From the NCBI RefSeq assembly GCF_005870025.1, contig NZ_VATA01000031.1:1-64000 (forward strand): 64,000 nucleotides of DNA, read 5' to 3'. The DNA comes from Poseidonocella sp. HB161398 (lineage in GTDB: Bacteria > Pseudomonadota > Alphaproteobacteria > Rhodobacterales > Rhodobacteraceae). Positions 36,616 to 43,735 of the stretch are shown here, piece by piece (position 1 is the stretch's first letter; every line of letters starts with the position of its first letter). The notes under the pieces were generated by a model that did no database searches, had not been told where the DNA came from, and worked only from the letters and a program-made list of their open reading frames with translations. Made by a program: the position numbers and the translations under genes.

Positions 36616-36763
36616 AACGTCAAGACCGTGGCCAAGTGGCGGAAGCGGGAGCGCGTCGAGGATGCCCGGATGGGCCCCAGGGAGGTGCGATCAACCGCTC
36701 TGAGCCCGGAAGAGGAAGCTGCGGCAGTGGCTTTCCGGCGCCACACGCTGCTGTGCCCCTGGA

Positions 36764-36809
36764 GTTCAAGCGTCCCGAAATCGATCCGGGGGATCGATTT
36801 CCGCGCAGA
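36764..36809. repeat. Palindromic insertion B2 in the IS481 transposase
   Basis: About 46 nt with arms GAAATCGATC and GATCGATTTC around CGGGG. It interrupts the family sequence RRHTLLPLDG-LSALQPSIPH. With two extra bases nearby it shifts the frame, and the downstream A2 insertion shifts it back. Confidence 0.65.
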
Positions 36810-36844
36810 ACGGCCTCTCTGCCTTGCAGCCATCTATCCCGCAT

Positions 36845-36885
36845 CCGCCGACCGGCAGGCGATTGCGACGCAATCTGCCGAGAGG
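36845..36885. repeat. Palindromic insertion A2 in the IS481 transposase
   Basis: A 41-nt insert with the same ends as A1 (ACCGGCAGGCGA and GCCGAGAGG) and arms GATTGC/GCAATC around GAC. Deleting it joins ATCCCGCAT to TTGACGCGC, giving the family sequence IPHLTRSSVHRCLQR without a gap. Confidence 0.75.
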
Positions 36886-36921
36886 TTGACGCGCTCGTCT
36901 GTGCACCGATGCCTGCAGCGA

Positions 36922-36961
36922 TGAGCCATCAGGGCGCCATCGGTTCGAGCCCGATGGCGAA
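36922..36961. repeat. Palindromic insertion C in the IS481 transposase
   Basis: About 40 nt with a perfect 9-bp stem CGCCATCGG/CCGATGGCG and a 7-nt loop (36935-36959). It falls between CLQR and INRLPD of the family sequence and begins with a TGA in frame. Confidence 0.6.
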
Positions 36962-37217
36962 TGGATCAATCGGCTGCCCGATGGGGAGGGCGGCAAACCG
37001 AAGCGGAAATTCAAGGCTTGCCCGACCGGATACTTCCACATCGACATTGCGGAAGTTCGTTCGGAAGAAGGAAAAATATACCTGTTCGCGGCGATTGACC
37101 GACCCTCGAAATTCGCCTTCGTCGAGTTGCACCGGAAGGCCGGAAAGATGGCGTCCGCGCAATTCCCCGGAAGTCTCGTGGCAGCGCTGCCCTACCGCAT
37201 CCATGCCGTGCTCACCG

Positions 37218-37259
37218 GCTTGCCGATGGCTGCGCCACCGGTCCGAGCGGCCATTGGCG
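37218..37259. repeat. Palindromic insertion D in the IS481 transposase
   Basis: A 42-nt insert (14 codons, in frame) with arms ATGGCTGC and GCGGCCAT (one mismatch). It splits the family sequence VLTD-GVQFANR, which contains a catalytic DDE aspartate. Deleting it joins ACCG to ATGGAGTC. Confidence 0.55.
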
Positions 37260-37616
37260 ATGGAGTCCAGTTCGCCAATCGTCAGCAGGACCGCCCCGCA
37301 ATGGCCCGCATTTTCGGCAGGGCCTGCGAAGAGAACGCCATCCAGCAGCGGCTCACGAAGATCAGCCAGCCTTGGACCAACGGCCAAGTCGAGCGGATGA
37401 GCCGCACGATCAAGGAGGCGACCGTCCAACGGTATCACTACGACACGCACGCGGAACTGGAAGGCCACCTGGCCGCGTTCATCGCGCCTACAATTACGCC
37501 CGGAGATTGAAAACGCTGAGGGGCCCAACACCGTTCGAGTTCACCTGCGGAAAATAGACAAAAGAGCCGGATCGCTTCAAAGCCGATCCGACCCATCACA
37601 CCCCGGGACTAAACAC

Positions 37617-38090
37617 CTAGCGCGTCACTTCGGCCATGGTGCAGCCCAGCACCCGCTGCAGCTCGGCAGGGGCGATGCGGATCTGCAGGCCGCGCTGGCC
37701 GCCATTGACATGGATCGAGGCCAGTCCGCCCGCCGCCGCGTCGAGCACCGTCGGCACCGCCTTGCGCTGCCCGAGCGGGCTGACCCCGCCGACCTTGTAG
37801 CCGGTCTGCCGCTCGGCCTCGGCAGGCGGCATCATCTTCGCCGATTTCGCGCCGAGCGCGGCGGCGAATTTCTTCATGTTCAGCTCGGCATCCGAGGGCA
37901 GGACCGCGCAGGCGGGGCGGCCGTCGGCCAGCACCATCAGCGTCTTGAACACCTGGCCCGGCGGCACGCCCATCGCCTCGGCCGCCTGCAGCCCGACGCG
38001 CTCGGCGCCGGGGTCGTAGTCGTAGCTGTCCAGCTCGAAAGCGGCTTTCGCGCGGATCAGCGCCTGGGTGGCCGGGGTGCTCTTGGCCAT
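37617..38090 (-). CDS. ybaK: YbaK/EbsC-family aminoacyl-tRNA deacylase (Cys-tRNA(Pro) type)
   Basis: The 157-aa protein has the YbaK fold: AERVGLQAAEAMGVPPGQVF then KTLMVLADGRPACAVLPSDA (conserved Lys), AKMMPPAEAERQTGYKVGGV and SPLGQRKAVPTVLDAAA. It hydrolyses mischarged Cys-tRNA(Pro) in the cytoplasm. The end, CTMAEVTR, stops at a TAG formed by the CTAG target of the adjacent IS481 element. The length is normal for the family, so at most a few residues were altered by the insertion. Confidence 0.9.
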   Translation of the reverse strand: MAKSTPATQALIRAKAAFELDSYDYDPGAERVGLQAAEAMGVPPGQVFKTLMVLADGRPACAVLPSDAELNMKKFAAALGAKSAKMMPPAEAERQTGYKVGGVSPLGQRKAVPTVLDAAAGGLASIHVNGGQRGLQIRIAPAELQRVLGCTMAEVTR

Positions 38091-38115
38091 GTCGCGTCCT
38101 CTCGGGTCGGTCGGA

Positions 38116-39039
38116 TCAAAGGGTGGCGGCGCCGCGGCGCGCCAGGGCGGGCAGGCGCAGCGGCAGGGTGACGATCACCAGGCTGGCGAGGACCAGGCCG
38201 ATCCCGGTCCAGCCGAGCGCGGCGAGTTGCTCGCCCAGCACCAGCGCGGCCAGCAGCGCCGCGACCGCGGGTTCGAGCAGGGTGAGCGTGGTGGCCAGGC
38301 TGACCGGGACCCGCGCCAGCCCGTAGCCGAAGGCCAGGTAGCCCAGGAACATCGGCACCAGCGCCATGTAGAGCCCGGTCGCCGCATTGACCCAGCTTTC
38401 GAGGAAGGGCCCGCCGGTCAGCAGGAGGACCGGCATCAGGAAGAGCCCGCCCAGCCCGAAGGTCGCGCCCATCGCCTCGCGCCCGGGGATGCCGCGCTGC
38501 ATCATCCCGCGCGCGGTCCAGGAATAGAGCGCGTAGCTCGCCGCGCCGAGGAGCCCCAGCAGGATCCCCGTCGCCACATCCGGCCCGGCCGCGGCGTGCC
38601 CGGCGCTTTCGGCCAGGCAGATCGCCAGCACTCCCGCCACGCCGCAAAGCGCGCCTGCGAGCCAGCGGAGGCTCAGATGGCGGCCCTCGAGCAGCCGTTC
38701 GATCAGCCCGGCGAGAAGCGGCGCGGCGCCGATCGTGACCACGGTGCCGATTGCGACGCCCGCGAGGCGCATCGACGCGTAGAAGGCCAGGGGATAGAGC
38801 GCCACCGCAACGGCGCCCGGCAGGAGCAGCCGCCATTGCCGCCCGATCGCGCGTGCCCCGCGGCAGAGCCCGGGCAGCACGGTCAGCGCCTGCAGGAGCC
38901 CGCCGATCCCCATCGCGGCCGCGCCGATGGCGGCGGCGCTGACGGCGGGGGCGAAGGTCGCGGCAGTGCCGGTCGTGCTCCACAGGAGCGCGGCCAGCAG
39001 GATCGCGGCGGTGCCGGTGCGGCGGTCGGCGGCGGTCAT
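38116..39039 (-). CDS. EamA/DMT-family transporter
   Basis: The 307-aa protein has ten predicted helices in two EamA repeats. Segments include GTAAILLAALLWSTTGTAAT at the N-terminus, LAGVAIGTVVTIGAAPLLAG, and in the second half VPMFLGYLAFGYGLARVPVS then LLEPAVAALLAALVLGEQLA. It is probably a small-metabolite exporter. Its start is one base after the TetR stop, so the two genes form an operon and the TetR protein likely senses the exported compound or its analogue. Confidence 0.88.
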   Translation of the reverse strand: MTAADRRTGTAAILLAALLWSTTGTAATFAPAVSAAAIGAAAMGIGGLLQALTVLPGLCRGARAIGRQWRLLLPGAVAVALYPLAFYASMRLAGVAIGTVVTIGAAPLLAGLIERLLEGRHLSLRWLAGALCGVAGVLAICLAESAGHAAAGPDVATGILLGLLGAASYALYSWTARGMMQRGIPGREAMGATFGLGGLFLMPVLLLTGGPFLESWVNAATGLYMALVPMFLGYLAFGYGLARVPVSLATTLTLLEPAVAALLAALVLGEQLAALGWTGIGLVLASLVIVTLPLRLPALARRGAATL

Positions 39040-39040
39040 C

Positions 39041-39631
39041 TCAGAGCGTCTCCAGCAGGTCTTCGGCCATGGCGCGGGCCGCGGCGATGCAGGCGCCCGA
39101 GCCGTCGAGCCCGGCCCGGGTGATCGCGCCCTCGAGCAGGAAGGCCAGCTGCAGCGCCAGAGGCGCGGCGCGGCCGGGGTCGTCCGGCAGGAGCAGGGCC
39201 AGTTCGCGGCAGAGGATGGCTTCGACCTCCTCCTTGTGGGCGCGCACCGCGGCGCGCCCGGCATCGCCCGCGGGCAGCTCGGCCGCGGCATTGAGCAGTC
39301 CGCAGCCGCGGAAGCCATGCAGATAGCCCGCCTCGGCATGGTCGCGATAGGCGTCGAACACCGCGAGGATCTGCCCGCGTGGCCCCTCGGCCTCTGCGGC
39401 GCGGGCCGCGAAGAGGTCCAGCCACTCGCGGTGGCGCGCCTCAATATAGGCGGCGACCAGATCGGATTTTGAGGCGAAGTTGTTGTAGAGGCTCTTCTTC
39501 GCCACCCCGGCCCGGCGGATGATCGCGTCGATCCCGGTGGCGCCGATCCCCTGGTCGTAGAACAGCTCGGCCGCGGCCGCGAGGAGCCGCGCGCGCGCCG
39601 GGGCGCGGAGATCGGAAGGGGCGTCGGGCAT
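39041..39631 (-). CDS. TetR-family regulator of the EamA exporter
   Basis: The 196-aa protein has a TetR DNA-binding region: RARLLAAAAELFYDQGIGAT then GIDAIIRRAGVAKKSLYNNF and ASKSDLVAAYIE. The C-terminal domain contains Cys in GFRGCGLLNAAAELP, a pattern common in TetR proteins of the YjdC/Bm3R1-like groups. A perfect 22-bp palindrome begins 17 bp upstream of its start, between it and the aldolase gene. It probably regulates both directions. Confidence 0.9.
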   Translation of the reverse strand: MPDAPSDLRAPARARLLAAAAELFYDQGIGATGIDAIIRRAGVAKKSLYNNFASKSDLVAAYIEARHREWLDLFAARAAEAEGPRGQILAVFDAYRDHAEAGYLHGFRGCGLLNAAAELPAGDAGRAAVRAHKEEVEAILCRELALLLPDDPGRAAPLALQLAFLLEGAITRAGLDGSGACIAAARAMAEDLLETL

Positions 39632-39647
39632 GGCGGTCTCCGAGTCT

Positions 39648-39669
39648 GTAGGTAGACCGGTCTACCTAC
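39648..39669. promoter_or_regulatory. Perfect 22-bp TetR operator between the TetR and aldolase genes
   Basis: Half-site GTAGGTAGACC followed directly by its reverse complement. The inner TAGACCGGTCTA is typical of TetR-family sites. A TTGACA hexamer lies about 25 bp further toward the aldolase gene. Confidence 0.8.
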
Positions 39670-39749
39670 TCCGGTCTGCGGACGCAAGGGGCGTTGACAC
39701 GGCGGCCGCGGCTGCCATCGTCGGCCCGGCAGGGGCAAGGGAGGATTCC

Positions 39750-40511
39750 ATGCAGACGAACAGGTTCAAGGCCGCGCTGAAGGAGATGCGGCGCCAGGAC
39801 GGGCTGTGGTGCACCATGTCCGATCCGCTGGCGGCCGAGATGATGGCGGCGCTCGGCTTCGACTGGATGCTGTTCGACACCGAGCATTCGCCGATGGACG
39901 CGATCTCGGCGCTGCCGCTCTTGCAGGCGGCGGCGCCCTATCCGGTGGAGCCGATCCTGCGGCCGACCCATCTGAACGCGCCGGAGATCAAGAAGCTGCT
40001 CGATCTGGGCGCGCGGACGCTGCTGATCCCGATGGTCGAGGATGCCGAGATGGCCGCCCATGCGGTGGCCTGCATGACCTATCCGCCCGCAGGGATCCGC
40101 GGGGTCTCGGGGATGACGCGGGCGACGGGCTTCGGCACGGTTGCGGGCTATCACCGCAATGCCAGCGAGGAGCTCTGCCTGCTGGTGCAGGTGGAATCGG
40201 CGGCCGCGCTGGCGCAGATCGAGGCGATCGCCGCGGTGCCCGGAGTGGACGGCATCTTCGTCGGCCCGGCCGATCTGGCGGCGTCCCTGGGCCATCCCGG
40301 CGAGCCGGGCCATCCGGAGGTGCGCGTGGCGGTGGCCGACGCGATCCGCCGGATCCGCGCGGCCGGGCTGCCGCCGGGGATCCTGGCGATGGACCCGGCG
40401 CTCCACGCCGCGGCGCTCGAGGCGGGGGCGGTCTTCGTCTCCGGCGATCTCGACATCATCGCGCTGAGAAAGGGCCTGCTCGCCGGGCCGGGACTGGCCG
40501 CGAAGGGCTGA
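39750..40511 (+). CDS. HpcH/HpaI-family class II pyruvate aldolase
   Basis: The 253-aa protein has the HpcH/HpaI pattern: GLWCTMSDPLAAEMMAALGF, DWMLFDTEHSPMD, LLIPMVEDAEMAAHAVACM, the metal-ligand Glu in LLVQVESAAALAQIEAIA and the Asp in GIFVGPADLAASLGHPGEPG. Such enzymes cleave 4-hydroxy-2-oxo acids to pyruvate and an aldehyde. The ATG at 39750 follows AGGGAGG by six bases. It is divergent from the TetR-EamA pair, and its substrate cannot be read from context. Confidence 0.9.
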   Translation: MQTNRFKAALKEMRRQDGLWCTMSDPLAAEMMAALGFDWMLFDTEHSPMDAISALPLLQAAAPYPVEPILRPTHLNAPEIKKLLDLGARTLLIPMVEDAEMAAHAVACMTYPPAGIRGVSGMTRATGFGTVAGYHRNASEELCLLVQVESAAALAQIEAIAAVPGVDGIFVGPADLAASLGHPGEPGHPEVRVAVADAIRRIRAAGLPPGILAMDPALHAAALEAGAVFVSGDLDIIALRKGLLAGPGLAAKG

Positions 40512-41728
40512 CTGCGCTGAAAAGCGCGCGCCCGCGCTCGCAGGCCCCGAAATCGCGGGAACACCTTCCAAGACCGGGAGAATCCGCTTCGAAGAGCGGT
40601 TTCTTCAGCCATGCCGGAGACCGAATTTCCAGCTCCGGATGGTCTTTCGACCGGAGCCGGGGGGTTTCGACAGTATCGGCTGAGCCCGGGCGGCGGTGCG
40701 ACAGGCAGCGCCCCTGGATCCCGTCAGCGGGCAGGGGGCGATGGCGGGAAAGCGATCTTCAGGCAGTGCCCGGGGATCATCGCCGGAAGCACCGGCGCCT
40801 CGGGGCGGACGACCTTGGCCCGCGGGTGGCCGGTGTCGGCCGCGCCGCGCATCGGAGGAGTTTCGCGCCTACGGGCGGAATGGTTTTCCCGGACAGGATC
40901 ACCGTCACCGCGCGGAACCGCATCGGCGCGAGGCAGCAGGCGGCGATCGCCGGGACGGTGATCGGGACGGTGCCTGCGCGCGCCGAGCGCGCGCAAAGGA
41001 CATTCCCGGCCCCCCGCAGGTTCGATGAATTCGGGTGCGGGATGGCCTGGGCGCCAGTGTCCGGGGCATGTCCGCGATTGTCACGGCGGCGGTGATTGAG
41101 GGGGCACATAGCCGAGACGCCGGTGCCGTCCGGCGCCGGGGCCGAAGCGCCCGCCCGCCGCGCATCCGCCAGATCCGGGCATGGCGGGCGTCGAAGAGCG
41201 CGGGTGGCCCGCCGCGGCGGCGACATTGCCGAGAAGCCCGGAGATCGGCTTCACGGTTGGCAAATGCGGGGCGACTGCCGAATGGATCTGGCTCGGGAAC
41301 ATGGCGGCTGCGCTCCGCCTCGGGCGCGGCAGAGCCCGGCCAGCTGCGTGGCGACGGATCATCCGGAGGATGGGCGCCGGGATGCCGGAGAGGCGGCGCT
41401 CCCGTCGGTCATTGCTCAACGCTGCCGAGGGGCGCGTCGGGACCCCGGATCGCGAAGAGCGCCGCGACCAGCCCGGGGCCCCGGGGGAGGATCGCGGGGG
41501 ACGGCCAGAGCGGCAGCCCCGGCAGGATGGCCGCATCGCCGGACCCGGTCGCGGCCGGCGCCCGGCTGGGCCGCGCGGCGGCAGAGCGCGCCTGGCCGGC
41601 ACGCCCCTTTCGCGGTGGCTGTTGCGCCGGCGCGGCAGGACGGGCGGGGCAGCATAACGGATTGATGCGCGGAATCACCGGCCTGTGGCAGGATCGGGGG
41701 GCGATCCCAGACCAGAAAGGTAGGTCCC
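40512..41728. other. 1.2-kb region without a recognisable gene
   Basis: Open frames exist on both strands, but none has family motifs, a good start signal or consistent codon preference. The segment may hold decayed genes. A small palindrome, GGATCG-GGGGG-CGATCC, lies at 41691-41707 just before the DoxX gene and echoes the GATC/G-run style of the IS481 insertions. Confidence 0.5.
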
Positions 41729-42127
41729 ATGTCATTCCTGTCCCGCTTCGAGCCCCATGTCCTGTCGCTCTTGCGCGTCATGTCCGGCCTTCTGCTCCTG
41801 CAGCACGGCTTCACCAAGTTCCTCGGCTGGCCGGAGACGCCGATGAGCGGAATCGCGGTCAGCTCGATGCCGGGCATCGCAGGGCTCTTCGAATTCGCCG
41901 GGGGGATCCTCCTGGTGGTGGGGCTCTTCACCCGGCCGACGGCCTTCCTGCTCTCGGGCGTGATGGCGGTGGCCTATTTCAGCGTCCATGCCCCGCAGGG
42001 CTTCTTCCCGATCGTCAATGGGGGCGAGCTGGCGGCGACCTACTGCTTCGTCTTCCTCTATCTCTGCGTGGCCGGACCCGGCCCCTGGTCGATGGATGCG
42101 CAGCGCGGCAAGCACGCGAAGACCTGA
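41729..42127 (+). CDS. DoxX-family membrane protein
   Basis: The 132-aa protein has four helices and the DoxX pattern LLRVMSGLLLLQHGFTKFLG, PGIAGLFEFAGGILLVVGLF, TRPTAFLLSGVMAVAYFSVH and NGGELAATYCFVFLYLCVAG. An AGGTAGG-type ribosome site lies just upstream. DoxX-like proteins are linked to redox or stress functions, but no partner gene is adjacent. It stands alone between two non-coding stretches. Confidence 0.88.
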   Translation: MSFLSRFEPHVLSLLRVMSGLLLLQHGFTKFLGWPETPMSGIAVSSMPGIAGLFEFAGGILLVVGLFTRPTAFLLSGVMAVAYFSVHAPQGFFPIVNGGELAATYCFVFLYLCVAGPGPWSMDAQRGKHAKT

Positions 42128-43188
42128 CCTCGGGGCGGCGGGCGGTTCCATCCGCCCGCCGGTCCCCGGCCGCTGCCGGAAGAAGGGCGGCCTGCACTGG
42201 CAGGCCTCCGCCCGGTGCCGCGCCGGCGGGGGGGCCGCGGTGTCCTGCGGCATCTGCGATGCGGCAACCGCGCTGCTGGCAGGCGGCGTGTCCTGTTCAG
42301 GCTCCGGAGCCTCTGCCGGCAATGCAAACGGACATGGGCGGCATGGGCCCCGGCCGGCCTCGTCCAGGCGGGTCGGCATGGGCGGCGACGTCGCCAGCGG
42401 TGCCGGTCTGTTGGGCACATCGCGCGGGCCACAGGTGGTCCGGCCTTTCGTTGCGGGATCGGTGCGGCCATGCGGGCGAGGGCAGAGCCTGCCGGGCATG
42501 ATGCAACGGCCCCGCGCCGGTGCCCGGGTCGGCGATGGCAGGCGGGAGGGGGATGCCCCCTCCCGCACCCGCCCCCATGCGCGGCGGCAGATCCGGGTCT
42601 ATTGACCCGACCGTGCCGCTGCGGGCGGCGTTCGCTTAGGCCGGACAATGGGGCGGAGCCCGATCCGAGCCTGCCCGAAGGCCGCCGGCCCCGCCGGGAA
42701 AGGTGGCGGCAGGGGGGAGCCGCTTTGGAGACACGAATGCCTGCCCGATCTGCTGCCGGGCTCCGGGACCGGAAAGGCGTACCCGCGGCTTTCCTGAGGG
42801 GGATGCGGGTGCCTGCCCGGCGCGGCGGGCAGGCCGAGGGGGTGTCCTGCAGGCTGTTCTTGATCGGGCATCCTCACGGGGCAGGCAGACTGCTCTTCCG
42901 GCCCAAAGGGTACGGGGCCTGCGGCGGGCGGGACGGCGTGGACCCTGCAGAAGGTTCTCGGGGCCGGACCGCAGGCCCGCGAGGACGGGATCAGGGAACC
43001 GCGCTGGCGCTGTTCTTCTGCGCTCGAGGGCGGCTGCCTGACTTGGCGGCGCCGGCTGCGGCCGGGGACCTGGCCGCGATGTGCCGGAAGGCCGGGTGCG
43101 ATGCCGCGGTTCCGGCCGCCAGGGCAGGCGCCATGCGGCACGCAGCGAGGCATGCGGCCGGATCTGTCCGCGGCCGCGGAGCGGCGGG
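42128..43188. other. 1.06-kb region without a recognisable gene
   Basis: Several long frames occur on both strands because the sequence is very GC-rich, but none shows a domain, signal peptide or membrane helix. I see no IS ends or RNA gene. Decayed coding sequence is possible. Confidence 0.45.
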
Positions 43189-43617
43189 CTAGCCGTCCGG
43201 ATGCTCGTGCTCGGCCAGGCATTCGCCATGGTCGCGCAGCACCTCGAGCACGCGGCAGTCCGAGACCGTGCCGCCGGAGCATTCGCCGATCATCCGCGTC
43301 AGCTCGCCGCGCAGCGCCTCCAGCCGGACGATCCGCGCCTCGACCGCGCGCAGCTGCCGCCGGGCGATGGCGTCGACATCGGCGCAGGGGCGCTCCGGCC
43401 GGTCGGAGAGGCCGAGGAGCTCGCGGATCGCGTCGAGCGAGAAGCCGAGCTGCCGCGCATGGCGGATGAAGGCCAGCCGGTCGCGCGCCGCCCCGTCATA
43501 GCGGCGCTGCCCGCCGGCGCTGCGCCCTGGCTCGGGCATCAGCCCGACCTGCTCGTAGTAGCGGATGGTCTGGACCTTGGTGCCGGCATGGCGGGCCAGC
43601 GCGCCGATCGTGTACAT
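43189..43617 (-). CDS. MerR-family metal-responsive regulator (ZntR/CadR/PbrR type)
   Basis: The 142-aa protein has the MerR start MYTIGALARHAGTKVQTIRY and YEQVGLMPEPGRSAGGQRRY, a long dimerisation helix, and a C-terminal metal loop with ECSGGTVSDCRVLEVLRDHG then EC and a His-rich AEHEHPD end. A further Cys in RPCADVD precedes the helix. This Cys arrangement fits divalent soft metals (Zn, Cd, Pb) rather than copper. It is divergent from zntA and shares its distorted-spacer promoter. Confidence 0.9.
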   Translation of the reverse strand: MYTIGALARHAGTKVQTIRYYEQVGLMPEPGRSAGGQRRYDGAARDRLAFIRHARQLGFSLDAIRELLGLSDRPERPCADVDAIARRQLRAVEARIVRLEALRGELTRMIGECSGGTVSDCRVLEVLRDHGECLAEHEHPDG

Positions 43618-43669
43618 GGGGGCCTCCGGGCTCTGTTATGTCGCCTTGGCAGATAGCGCAGATTGCCGC

Positions 43670-43700
43670 TTGAAGCTACAGTTGCTGTAGGTCCTATGGT
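43670..43700 (+). promoter_or_regulatory. MerR-type zntA promoter with 19-bp spacer and dyad
   Basis: The -35 box TTGAAG (43670-43675) and -10 box TATGGT (43695-43700) are separated by 19 bp. The spacer contains the perfect dyad CTACAG-TTG-CTGTAG. Over-long spacers with a central dyad are the hallmark of promoters that MerR regulators untwist on metal binding. Confidence 0.85.
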
Positions 43701-43735
43701 CCGCCCCGACTCGGAATTGGGAAGCGGAGAGGCAG

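Larger units (their letters stand above)
36430..37620 (+). pseudogene. IS481-family transposase, disrupted
   Basis: The reading starts MGQVLRGSATI at 36430. Later pieces match the family in order: KTVAKWRKRERVEDARMGPR, LSPEEEAAAVAFRRHTLL, LTRSSVHRCLQR, GYFHIDIAEVRSEEGKIYLF, WTNGQVERMSRTIKEATVQR, YNYARRLKTLRG and the end DPTHHTPGLNT. It is broken by six palindromic insertions (listed separately), a one-base frameshift near 37485 and a TAG at 37555-37557 where the family has Trp. The DDE region is partly overwritten near 37218-37259. The gene is not functional. Confidence 0.85.
36368..37621 (+). mobile_element. IS481-family insertion sequence with CTAG target sites
   Basis: The element runs from 36374 to 37615 (1242 bp). 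Its ends are inverted repeats: TGTTTAGTCCCAGGG on the left and the complement of TGTTTAGTCCCGGGG on the right. The flanks CCTAGA (36368-36373) and CCTAGC (37616-37621) match the NCTAGN target duplication known for IS481. The transposase gene inside is broken, so this copy cannot move by itself. The right target site supplies the stop codons of both the transposase reading and the neighbouring ybaK gene. Confidence 0.85.

Noticed and set aside
36393-37400. 335-codon plus-strand frame across the IS481 copy
   Set aside because: It runs out of the transposase frame for most of its length; the family sequence lies in other frames broken by the insertions.
40777-41226. Minus-strand frame of 149 codons in the gap after the aldolase gene
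   Set aside because: It has scattered gene-like stretches, but no start signal, no family match from memory and no consistent codon preference. Left as unannotated DNA.
42215-43192. 325-codon plus-strand frame upstream of the MerR gene
   Set aside because: Composition is dominated by Arg/Gly/Ala and no motif or membrane helix is present.
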